Of a stretch of DNA of 64,000 nucleotides, positions 43,631 to 51,326 are shown piece after piece. The translations under genes and the position numbers were made by a program. Below the pieces are notes generated by a model that saw nothing but the letters and a program-made list of their open reading frames with translations, made no database searches and was not told the origin of the DNA. The stretch covers positions 1,020,001-1,084,000 of the forward strand of contig NZ_CP031155.1 in NCBI RefSeq assembly GCF_003344885.1, in the 5' to 3' direction. How positions within the stretch are numbered: the stretch's first letter is position 1; the number at the start of each line of letters is the position of its first letter. Origin of the DNA: Altererythrobacter sp. ZODW24. GTDB taxonomy: Bacteria > Pseudomonadota > Alphaproteobacteria > Sphingomonadales > Sphingomonadaceae.

Positions 43631-45145
43631 CTAATTGTCAGGCGCACCCCAGCGCGCGCTCACTTGGCCCTCTGTGCCGCGTCCTGGCTCACTGCTCACT
43701 TGCACCCCTGCTGCTGTCAGCAGCGGCGCGACTATTTCGAGCGCTTCTGAGCGGCCTGAAAGCACGATCGGGGTATCCATGCGCTGCGCCGACCATTTGA
43801 TCAGCTCCAAAGCGCGCCGTCCGTCGTCAGTAAGCTCACCATCCACCAGACTTATCTGCGGCAAAGCGCGAGCTGGCGGACGTATTTCGATCTTCCATTC
43901 AGGCTCGGTCGCAGCGATCCGGCTTTCCAACTCGCGATAAGTACCCAGCTCCGCCCCAGGCAAGGCCCTGGCTTTGACCAACGCGCGGCGACGTTCGCGG
44001 TCCACCATTACTTCGGTCGCAGGGACCCCGGCGATCAAAGCAAGCCGGTCGGCCAAATCCTGCGCGCGGCGCTGGCTTGCGAGCCGCTCCTGCGCAGAGG
44101 CAGCAGCAAGCTGTGCTTCTTCTGCAGCGCTTGCGCCAGTTTCAACTTTGTACTGCTGCAGCGTCAGTTGAACCGGCTCGTCAAGTTGCCGCTCCATCGC
44201 GCGACCACTTTCTTCCTGAGCGCGGTCGCGAATTTCAGGTGTCAGCACCGTTGCGGAGACGCGGATCAAATTCGCTTCGTGCGTAATATTAAGCTCCGAA
44301 ATCCGCGCATTGGCGCCAAAGGCATCGACAATCTCCGCTCGGATAACCCGCGCCGCAAGCGCTTCGGATCGGATATGGCCGAGGGAAATCCCGAGCGGAA
44401 TCGCTAAAGCAACGAACACCGAGATTATTCCAAATGTTTGAAACTGGGTCTGCCGATCAGACAATGAAGTCCGGAAACCATATATCCGCGCCATCAACGC
44501 AGCCGTAAGCGCAATGGTCATGAGGTTGGTCACATAGAGCAGTAACGCGCCGGAGAAGACGGTCCAGTTTAGCGTCGCCAAACCGAAGCCAACCACTGCC
44601 AGCGGCGGCATCAACGCTGTCGCGATGGCCACGCCAACAATCGTACCCTCACGCCCGCGGATCATCGCGTAGGCACCGGCCAGTGCGGAAAACAGGGCAA
44701 CCAGTAGATCGAACAGATTGGGCCGGGTGCGAGCAGCAATTTCCGCCGTTACAGTCTGCAAAGGCGATAAAAACACGATCAATGCGCACAGGCCGATAGC
44801 CATCACGGTGCCCCATGCCAGCGACCGGGCGCTCTCACGCAGCCACTTGTAATCGCCAATGGCTAGGCTGAAACCCGCGCCCATAATCGGGTCCATAAGC
44901 GGGGAAAGCAGCATGGCGCCGATTACGACGGCAGGCGAGCTAAGCAGCAGCCCGAGCACCGCAATGCCGGCTGACATGGCAGTCATAAACAGATAGCGAG
45001 CGGACGTCTTGCACTCGACCCGGCGCTTCTCGATCACAGATGCCTGATCGACCGTGCCCACAACGTCATCGCGCCACCAGCGCCGCCAACTGAGCAGTAC
45101 GGCAGAGAAGCCCTCAGCCTTCAGTGATTTCGGTTCGGTAGCCAT
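43631..45145 (-). CDS. DUF389 membrane protein
   Basis: 504 aa. Six membrane helices (about residues 50-265) with the DUF389 core GAMLLSPLMDPIMGAGFSLAIGD and VGVAIATALMPPLAVVGFGLA; a large soluble C-terminal half with Ala/Glu-rich coiled coil (about 335-375) and a final alpha/beta domain. Function unknown. It converges on the FAAL gene with only 5 bases between the stops. Confidence 0.9.
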   Translation of the reverse strand: MATEPKSLKAEGFSAVLLSWRRWWRDDVVGTVDQASVIEKRRVECKTSARYLFMTAMSAGIAVLGLLLSSPAVVIGAMLLSPLMDPIMGAGFSLAIGDYKWLRESARSLAWGTVMAIGLCALIVFLSPLQTVTAEIAARTRPNLFDLLVALFSALAGAYAMIRGREGTIVGVAIATALMPPLAVVGFGLATLNWTVFSGALLLYVTNLMTIALTAALMARIYGFRTSLSDRQTQFQTFGIISVFVALAIPLGISLGHIRSEALAARVIRAEIVDAFGANARISELNITHEANLIRVSATVLTPEIRDRAQEESGRAMERQLDEPVQLTLQQYKVETGASAAEEAQLAAASAQERLASQRRAQDLADRLALIAGVPATEVMVDRERRRALVKARALPGAELGTYRELESRIAATEPEWKIEIRPPARALPQISLVDGELTDDGRRALELIKWSAQRMDTPIVLSGRSEALEIVAPLLTAAGVQVSSEPGRGTEGQVSARWGAPDN

Positions 45146-45227
45146 TATTTCCCCATTTCCGGCGATTTAGCGAGGCAAGTTAAGGCATAGCAATGTTGCG
45201 CCCAAGGCATTTCTGTCCAAGAGTGTC

Positions 45228-45257
45228 CTTGAAACTTGTGTGTTATTTTCCTAATAC
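45228..45257 (+). promoter_or_regulatory. Possible stress-type promoter of the telA operon
   Basis: CTTGAAA (45228-45234), 15 bases, CCTAATA (45250-45256) partly fits the RpoH pattern (CTTG-N17/18-CYTATnT). Alternatively TTGAAA/TAATAC with a 17-base spacer would be a sigma70 promoter. It ends 50 bases before telA. Confidence 0.35.
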
Positions 45258-45306
45258 AGTAAGGTAACGTGCACGCACGCTGACAGAAGAAAGAGCAAAG
45301 ACAGAC

Positions 45307-46518
45307 ATGGCCACCCCATCGACCGAGACGAAAACGGCAGTTGCAACCGACTTTGAACTGACCCCGCCCGAGCCTGTGCCTACGGTAACGATAGATAAGG
45401 CCGCTGGCCTTGTTCCGGTGTCGGACGAGAAGAAGTCCGCACTTGCAACTAAGGTCGATAGCTATGTCGATGAACTGCTCGCGGCAGACGCCAATTCGCC
45501 GGAATTCGGCCAGAAGGTCGATCAGCTGACCAATATGGGCCGCAAGGAAATCGCCGCTGCTGCGCGAATGTCCAACCGTTTCCTCGACCGCCCGGTGCGA
45601 GCGATGGATCAGGAAAGCGGCGTCGGCAGCGATCTGGCGGAACTGCGCCGCACGGTCGAGGACCTCGACCCAGGCCGCAAAGGCAAGCTGCGCGGCCGCA
45701 AGCTGTTCGGCATCATCCCGTTCGGCGGCTCGATGAAAAAGTACTTCGACAGCTACAAGAGCAGTCAGAACCACATTCAGGCGATCCTGGCGCGGCTGGA
45801 AAGCGGCAAGGACGAGCTGATCATGGACAATGCGTCTATCGAACAGGAACGCGCCAAATTGTGGGAAGCGATGGGTAATCTGGAACAGATGATCCACATC
45901 TCCAAAACGCTCGACGGCAAGCTGGAAGAAAAGGCGCAAGACCTAGATGCGACCGACCCGCAGAAGGCCAAGGCCATCCGCGAAACGGCGCTGTTCTATG
46001 TCCGTCAGCGCACGCAGGATTTGCTCACCCAGATGGCTGTGAGTGTGCAGGGCTATCTCGCGCTTGATCTGGTCAAGAAGAACAATGTTGAACTGGTGAA
46101 AGGCGTCGACCGCGCCGGGACCACCACAGTGGGCGCACTCCGCACGGCCGTGACGGTCGCACAAGCGATGACCAACCAACGGCTGGTTCTGCAGCAGATC
46201 ACCGCGCTCAACGACACAACGGCGGGAATCATCGATTCCACCGGTACATTGCTGCGCGAGCAGACCGGCAAGATCCACGAACAGGCCGCCAGCAGCACCA
46301 TCCCGATGGAAACGCTGCAGCGCGCCTTCCAGAACATCTACGACACGATGGACGAGGTCGATACGTTCAAGCTGAAGGCGCTCGATTCCATGAAGCAGAC
46401 GGTCGATGTGCTGTCGGGCGAAGTCGAGAAGTCGAAAGGCTATATCGCCCGCGCCGAAGGCCAAGCGCAGGCCGCCAAGGTTGCGAGTGAACCTTCATTG
46501 TTGAGCCTAGATAGCTGA
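45307..46518 (+). CDS. Toxic anion resistance (TelA/KlaA) family protein
   Basis: 403 aa, mostly helical and soluble. Typical TelA blocks: FGRKLFGIIPFGGSMKKYFDSYKSSQNHIQAIL-like core near residue 140, RTQDLLTQMAVSVQGYLALDLVKKNN and the terminal RTAVTVAQAMTNQRLVLQQI region. Linked to tellurite and cell-envelope stress tolerance; mechanism unknown. One-base overlap with the next gene shows an operon with the membrane protein that follows. Confidence 0.92.
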   Translation: MATPSTETKTAVATDFELTPPEPVPTVTIDKAAGLVPVSDEKKSALATKVDSYVDELLAADANSPEFGQKVDQLTNMGRKEIAAAARMSNRFLDRPVRAMDQESGVGSDLAELRRTVEDLDPGRKGKLRGRKLFGIIPFGGSMKKYFDSYKSSQNHIQAILARLESGKDELIMDNASIEQERAKLWEAMGNLEQMIHISKTLDGKLEEKAQDLDATDPQKAKAIRETALFYVRQRTQDLLTQMAVSVQGYLALDLVKKNNVELVKGVDRAGTTTVGALRTAVTVAQAMTNQRLVLQQITALNDTTAGIIDSTGTLLREQTGKIHEQAASSTIPMETLQRAFQNIYDTMDEVDTFKLKALDSMKQTVDVLSGEVEKSKGYIARAEGQAQAAKVASEPSLLSLDS

Positions 46519-47264
46519 TGAGTGACACGACACGCGAAAGCGACCGCATATTGAATGCCGCTGGCACTTCCCTGCAAGTGAACCGCGAGGGCGGCTATCA
46601 CCGGCCAGCTGACTCAATCGGTCAGGGATCACGGCGGCTCAAGAAAAGCCACTGGAAGAAGAAGCTTGGCATTCTGGGTCTCGCAGTTGCGGGCCTGTGG
46701 GTCGCATCGTCGATTGTTGGTGTTGTGATTGGAGGCCTCGGCTTTTCAGGCCTGATGGCAACTGCGCTGGCAACGATTGGCGCAGTCTTTGTCTTCTCCC
46801 GTTGGCCCAAAATGAAGGTTCCACGCCGCGAGAACCTCAACAAAGGTGATGTCCGCAAGATGGTCGGTAACACCGAGCTTTGGCTGGAGGCCCAGCGCCC
46901 AGCCCTGCCCGCGCCAGCCGTGAAGATCGTCGAGGACCTCGGTGTTCAGCTGGATGCGCTCGGCATGCAGCTCGAAACCATCGACCAGAACCATCCCGCC
47001 GCGCGCGACGTGCGCAAGCTGGTTGGCGAACATCTGCCCGAAACCATCGATAGCTACCGCAAAATTCCCGCTCATCTGCGGCAGGAAGAACGCGCGGGCG
47101 CTACGCCGGACAAGCAAGTCGCCGAAAGTCTTGGCCGGATCAGCAAAGAAATCGACGAGGTTACGCGGCAACTGGCCGACGGTGCCCTCGATGATCTTGC
47201 GGTTCGGACCCGCTATCTCGACTATCGCTACGGCGAAAACGAAGAAACGTCCTCGGAGAGTTAA
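46518..47264 (+). CDS. XpaC-like membrane protein coupled to TelA
   Basis: 248 aa. Basic N-terminus, two membrane helices (about residues 50-70 and 73-92) and a long helical cytoplasmic domain. Position directly after telA and the layout resemble the XpaC/YceG-type (5-bromo-4-chloroindolyl phosphate hydrolysis) proteins that accompany TelA in many bacteria; the assignment rests mainly on context. Probably forms a membrane complex with TelA. Confidence 0.7.
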   Translation: MSDTTRESDRILNAAGTSLQVNREGGYHRPADSIGQGSRRLKKSHWKKKLGILGLAVAGLWVASSIVGVVIGGLGFSGLMATALATIGAVFVFSRWPKMKVPRRENLNKGDVRKMVGNTELWLEAQRPALPAPAVKIVEDLGVQLDALGMQLETIDQNHPAARDVRKLVGEHLPETIDSYRKIPAHLRQEERAGATPDKQVAESLGRISKEIDEVTRQLADGALDDLAVRTRYLDYRYGENEETSSES

Positions 47265-47267
47265 TCC

Positions 47268-47564
47268 ATGCAAGTGCCGATTTCACACGACCTTCCCAAG
47301 GACGAAGTCCGCCGCCGCTTGCGTGAACGCAGTCACGAAATTGCCGATCACATCCCCGGCGGCATGGCCGAAATCGAAACCAACTGGTCGAGCGAAGACC
47401 AGATGGACATGACGATTACCGCCATGGGCCAGAACCTCGTCGGCAAGGTCGAAGTGGAAGATAACCGGATGGTCCTGTCAGTCGAGTTGCCCATGGCACT
47501 CAGCTTCGTGCAGCCGGTCATTGAAGCGGCAATGAAGAAACAGGGCCAGAAGCTTCTGAGTTGA
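47268..47564 (+). CDS. Polyhydroxyalkanoic acid system family protein
   Basis: 98 aa. ISHDLPKDEVRRRLRERSHEIADHIPGG and the beta-rich remainder (MTITAMGQNLVGKVEVEDNRMVLSVELP) match the PHA_gran_rgn family, found with polyester granule genes but not restricted to them. It follows the XpaC-like gene by 3 bases and ends one base from the convergent DUF2721 gene. No PHA synthase is in the window. Confidence 0.88.
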   Translation: MQVPISHDLPKDEVRRRLRERSHEIADHIPGGMAEIETNWSSEDQMDMTITAMGQNLVGKVEVEDNRMVLSVELPMALSFVQPVIEAAMKKQGQKLLS

Positions 47565-48011
47565 TCAGCCCCCGATTTTGCGGTCTTTCTCAAGATAAGT
47601 CTCGGGAATCTTGAGCGCAGCTGCGGCCACTTGTGTTTCGCGCAGGAACAGCAGCAACGCCCACATCAGCAAACCAATCGCGAGCAGAAATGCGCCGGCT
47701 GCAACCAGTTGCAAGTCGAATGATGAGAAGTCCTGCATGAACAGGATTGCTACCGTCAGGCCAATTGTCAGGCCGCTAAGCACCAACAAGCGTAAGGCCA
47801 CGCCGATCAGAGTAATCCGCCGGTCGAGTTGACGGATTTCGATCACCACCATGTCATGTTCGCTGCCATCAGTTTCCGCATGGCGCGCTTGCAATTCGCG
47901 CGACCGATCCACCACCCGCGCGAGGCGACTGGTCAATATATTCATGATGTTGCCAATCGCCACGAGGACAAAAACGGGCGCAAGAGCTAGCTGGATGGTT
48001 TGAGCGATCAT
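47565..48011 (-). CDS. DUF2721 membrane protein
   Basis: 148 aa. Three membrane helices: IQLALAPVFVLVAIGNIMNIL, ALRLLVLSGLTIGLTVAILFM and LQLVAAGAFLLAIGLLMWALLLFL. The polar LTSRLARVVDRSRELQ segment after helix 1 is typical of DUF2721. Function unknown. Confidence 0.88.
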   Translation of the reverse strand: MIAQTIQLALAPVFVLVAIGNIMNILTSRLARVVDRSRELQARHAETDGSEHDMVVIEIRQLDRRITLIGVALRLLVLSGLTIGLTVAILFMQDFSSFDLQLVAAGAFLLAIGLLMWALLLFLRETQVAAAALKIPETYLEKDRKIGG

Positions 48012-48210
48012 AAAGCGGCGTTTCCTGTCTTAGTAGAGCGGCTTACTGGCCAAATTCCGGTCAAAGCGTTGCGGGCGGGCGGTAAGGTGCGATTGCAGCT
48101 TATGCAAATATATGAGATTCTGCGAATGGGGCAATTGGGGTGCGTCTCAGCCTGCGTAAGACGCGGAGCGACGTGCTGCCGTCTACGCGAAGTGAACTCG
48201 AGGAAGCCCC

Positions 48211-48576
48211 ATGCCGATGCCACAAGATGTGCTGTTCGTCGAAGACAATATGATGATCGTGATGGATGTCGAGCACTGCTTGCAGGACCTCGGCGTGGAT
48301 CATGTCAGGATCGCGGCCAATGTCCCCGAAGCGATGAGCGCCATTGCTGAACGGACGCCCGATTTCGCGATTCTTGACTATAGTCTCGAGAGCGAAACCA
48401 GCGAGCCTATTGCCGTGAAGCTTAGGGAATTGGGCGTGAATTTCATCTTTGCGACCGGCCATGATGAACTGACCGACAAGTCAGCGGAGCTCGGCGCGAT
48501 AGGCGTTATTCTCAAGCCCTACATGAGCGCTGATCTCCGGCGCGCTCTGGCGGCTGTGCCTGAGCCCGCAAACTGA
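48211..48576 (+). CDS. Stand-alone response regulator receiver protein
   Basis: 121-aa single receiver domain: acidic pocket VEDN, phosphoacceptor Asp in FAILDYSLE, Thr in IFATGHDE and Lys in ILKPYM. No output domain, so it would work as a phosphate relay or protein switch. GAGGAAG precedes the ATG. The nearest histidine kinase is 3 kb away. The 199-bp leader holds a GCGTCT/AGACGC hairpin at about 48139-48162. Confidence 0.9.
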   Translation: MPMPQDVLFVEDNMMIVMDVEHCLQDLGVDHVRIAANVPEAMSAIAERTPDFAILDYSLESETSEPIAVKLRELGVNFIFATGHDELTDKSAELGAIGVILKPYMSADLRRALAAVPEPAN

Positions 48577-48577
48577 G

Positions 48578-49393
48578 TTAGCCGCAAGGCGAAGCGATAA
48601 GAGCGTGGCCGCCAGCGCCAATTTCAATATCGGCAATTGATACTGCAATGGCGCAATCCCCTGCCCTGACGGTAGCACCTGCGACACTCAGCGCCTGATC
48701 GAGCGGGAGAACAAGTACCGCACCGGGATGGCGAGAGGCGATGTCCTTTTCTGGCGCGCCCTGAATGCGGTCGAGCCTGAAGAATGGCCCATCGACCAAT
48801 TCCGCCGCCCCTGAGCCACTAAGCTTCTGCCTCAAATGCGCTGGATATGGCTCGCTGCGCACTGCCTCGATACCGCGATCAAGGTGCAGCTCGCGCGGGC
48901 GGCCATAGTCATAGAGGCGGTACGTTATGTCGGTGTTCTGCTGGACTTCGATCAGGCTCACACCCGCACCGATGGCGTGGATCGTTCCGGCGGGAATATA
49001 GAAGAAATCCCCCCGTTCGACTGGATGCCATTCGACCATCTGCTCGATTGACCCATCAAGAGCGGCTTCGCGAATACGCTCCTTCGAAATCGCTTCACGA
49101 AAGCCCACTCCCAAGGTTGCACCCTCATCTGCGTCGATGACTAGCCAGCATTCGTCTTTACCGGACGTGCCTGCTCCAGCCGCCTGCGCCAATGCAGCAT
49201 CGGGATGAACTTGGATCGACAACTTCTCGCTGGTGAAGAGATATTTGACCATCAGCGCGTCAAGCTGAGCAGGCGGTTCGAACCAGATCTCGCCGATCCG
49301 CTTTCCGGCTGGCGCTGCGAATGGAGCAGGCAGCGTTTCGCGGCCCCACACTTTTTCGACCATGCTGGTTGAAAGAAGCGGCGACGCAGTCAC
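48578..49393 (-). CDS. manA: Class I mannose-6-phosphate isomerase
   Basis: 271-aa cupin-fold zinc isomerase. KVWGRETLP, GEIWFEP, SIQVHPDAALA, the ECWLVIDADEGA block and FFYIPAGTIHAIGAGVSLIEVQQNTDITYRLYDYGR are diagnostic. It interconverts fructose-6-P and mannose-6-P. The start overlaps the manC-type stop by four bases, so the two enzymes for GDP-mannose are co-translated. Confidence 0.94.
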   Translation of the reverse strand: MTASPLLSTSMVEKVWGRETLPAPFAAPAGKRIGEIWFEPPAQLDALMVKYLFTSEKLSIQVHPDAALAQAAGAGTSGKDECWLVIDADEGATLGVGFREAISKERIREAALDGSIEQMVEWHPVERGDFFYIPAGTIHAIGAGVSLIEVQQNTDITYRLYDYGRPRELHLDRGIEAVRSEPYPAHLRQKLSGSGAAELVDGPFFRLDRIQGAPEKDIASRHPGAVLVLPLDQALSVAGATVRAGDCAIAVSIADIEIGAGGHALIASPCG

Positions 49394-50424
49394 TTTCCGG
49401 ACGCGCCCTTAAGCTTGCCAACCAGCTGCGCACCTGCGTGAGTCGTTACAAGAACTTCATCGCCCTCGACCACGATTACGATGTTCTCCAGCCCGACCGC
49501 CGAGACGCGCGGGCCATCGCTGCGCACCATCACATTGGTGCAATCCATCAACTCAGCCCGGCCGCTCGCGGCATTCCCATCGCCATCAGTGTTCTGCGCT
49601 TCATGCAGGGCCTGCCAATTGCCGATATCGGACCAGCCCATTGCTGCCGGGACCATCGCGGCCTGATCGGTGTTTTCCATCACCGCATAATCTACGGATT
49701 CGCCTTGGATCGCATCAAATTCTGCGCCGTCTGGATGGAACAAACGGCCATCGGAAGTTCCGCGTTCCGTTGCCGCCAGAACCGCCGCATGCATAGCGGG
49801 GCGGTGTTCAGCAAGCTCGGCCAGAAAGTCGCCCGCTCGAAACGCGAACAGCCCACCATTCCAGCAATAATCGCCCGCTGCGAGGAAAGCCTCGGCGCGG
49901 GCGAGATCGGGTTTCTCGACGAATTGGGCGATCCGGTATCCGCCGCCTAGCGGCGCACCTTGCCTCAGATAGCCATAGCCCGTTTCAGGACTGGTTGCGT
50001 CGATGCCGAATGCGACCAAAAATCCCTGTTGGGCCAGCTTGGACGCCTGCCCCGCAGCTTCGACAAAAGCATCAGTATCAGCGATATGGTGGTCCGACGG
50101 GCAGACCAGCATCACGGCATCGGCGGGCAGTCTTGCCGCTGCCAATGCGATGGCCGGTGCGGTATTGCGGGCGGCGGGTTCGACGATGATTTCTGCATCA
50201 GCGGCTTCGCTAAGCTGACCTTGGATGTGTTCGATATGAGCCGCGCCTGCGACAATGATTGGCGGCGCAAACTTGGTAGGATCAGAGGCCCGCTCCAGCG
50301 TGGCCTCGAACAGCGTGTTCTCGCCAATCAGCGCCAGGAAAGGCTTGGGACGCGAGGGGCGGCTCAGCGGCCACAGGCGTGTGCCGCTACCTCCGCATAG
50401 AACCACTGGAACTATCTTACCCAT
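49390..50424 (-). CDS. manC: Mannose-1-phosphate guanylyltransferase
   Basis: 344 aa. Nucleotidyltransferase signature VVLCGGSGTRLWPLSRPSRPK at residue 6, VCPSDHHI and FVEKPD. It makes GDP-mannose for LPS or exopolysaccharide. It lacks the C-terminal cupin isomerase domain of larger ManC/AlgA proteins; that activity is supplied by the separate manA that overlaps it. ATG at 50424 is chosen (AAGG 8 bases upstream) over ATG at 50442. Confidence 0.92.
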   Translation of the reverse strand: MGKIVPVVLCGGSGTRLWPLSRPSRPKPFLALIGENTLFEATLERASDPTKFAPPIIVAGAAHIEHIQGQLSEAADAEIIVEPAARNTAPAIALAAARLPADAVMLVCPSDHHIADTDAFVEAAGQASKLAQQGFLVAFGIDATSPETGYGYLRQGAPLGGGYRIAQFVEKPDLARAEAFLAAGDYCWNGGLFAFRAGDFLAELAEHRPAMHAAVLAATERGTSDGRLFHPDGAEFDAIQGESVDYAVMENTDQAAMVPAAMGWSDIGNWQALHEAQNTDGDGNAASGRAELMDCTNVMVRSDGPRVSAVGLENIVIVVEGDEVLVTTHAGAQLVGKLKGASGK

Positions 50425-50511
50425 TTCATTCGCCTTGATCATACGTTTGTGCTGGCCGTGCTTACCTTGCGGAAGCAATTCCACAAAAACGTGCCAATTT
50501 CGTGAACTTTC

Positions 50512-51285
50512 TTACGGCGTAAACCAACGCTGCCGCCATGCATATTTACCAACCACCGGCTCACCCCGCCCATTCGTCGCCGGTTTGAAGCGAAAACGCT
50601 GCTGCGCAAGGCGGCACGTAATGGCATCCGCCTCACTGTCAGGGCTTGGCGTGGTAACACGGCAGTTGGTTACGCGGCCATCTGTGCCGACAGTCAGCAA
50701 AATCGTGACGCTTTGGCCCAAGCGTAGCTTGCGGGTCTTCTTGGGATAATCGCGAGCGGAGTTGATATCGCCTGCGGTCTTTTGCAGCTTTTGATAGCCG
50801 TTGCCTTGCCCGCTGCCGCTGTTACCGCTGCCGGTTCCGTCGCCTGTGCCGCCCGCACCTGTGCCGGTGCCTGCATCTGTCGCACCGGAATTATTGGCAG
50901 TGCCTGTCGATGATGCCTTGGGCGCAGGCTTGTCACGTTTCAGAGGAATTTTCGGCTTCGGCGCGACCACCTCGCGCGGGGTAGCTTTCTTACCAGGAGG
51001 TGCAGCCGCGCCTTCATCGGGTACCGGCTCAGGAGCTGGCGGCGGCGTAGGTTCCGGCTCGGGGCTAGTTATCGTCACTGTGAAAGGCGACATAACCTCC
51101 CGCTCAACCGCAGCGGTCAGATCGGGCGCAAAGGCTTTTACAAGCCCGTAACCGACAATCGCGTGGATCAAGGCCACCACGATAAGCGGCCCCGCGCGCA
51201 CTTTTTTGCGCGGCGCATAGCCCTTCCGGATTGCCTCACCAGATTGCTGTTCGTTAACCAAATTAACCATCCCCGCCCGAAGCAT
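50512..51285 (-). CDS. Energy transducer TonB
   Basis: 257 aa. One N-terminal helix (GPLIVVALIHAIVGYGLV), a Pro/Glu-rich then Gly/Thr/Ser-rich periplasmic spacer (about residues 75-170) and a C-terminal TonB domain (SARDYPKKTRKLRLGQSVTILLTVGTDGRVTNCRVTTPS). It transmits proton-motive energy to TonB receptors. ATG at 51285 has GAGGGGC about 8 bases upstream. No exbB-exbD nearby. The gap to the divergent kinase gene is only 41 bases. Confidence 0.9.
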   Translation of the reverse strand: MLRAGMVNLVNEQQSGEAIRKGYAPRKKVRAGPLIVVALIHAIVGYGLVKAFAPDLTAAVEREVMSPFTVTITSPEPEPTPPPAPEPVPDEGAAAPPGKKATPREVVAPKPKIPLKRDKPAPKASSTGTANNSGATDAGTGTGAGGTGDGTGSGNSGSGQGNGYQKLQKTAGDINSARDYPKKTRKLRLGQSVTILLTVGTDGRVTNCRVTTPSPDSEADAITCRLAQQRFRFKPATNGRGEPVVGKYAWRQRWFTP

Positions 51286-51326
51286 TGCTCGCCCCTCTAT
51301 AACTGGCCTGAAGGACAGAGGCGAAT

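Noticed and set aside
45145-45939. 264-codon minus-strand frame at the start of telA
   Set aside because: Antisense to telA and continues into the promoter region; no domain.
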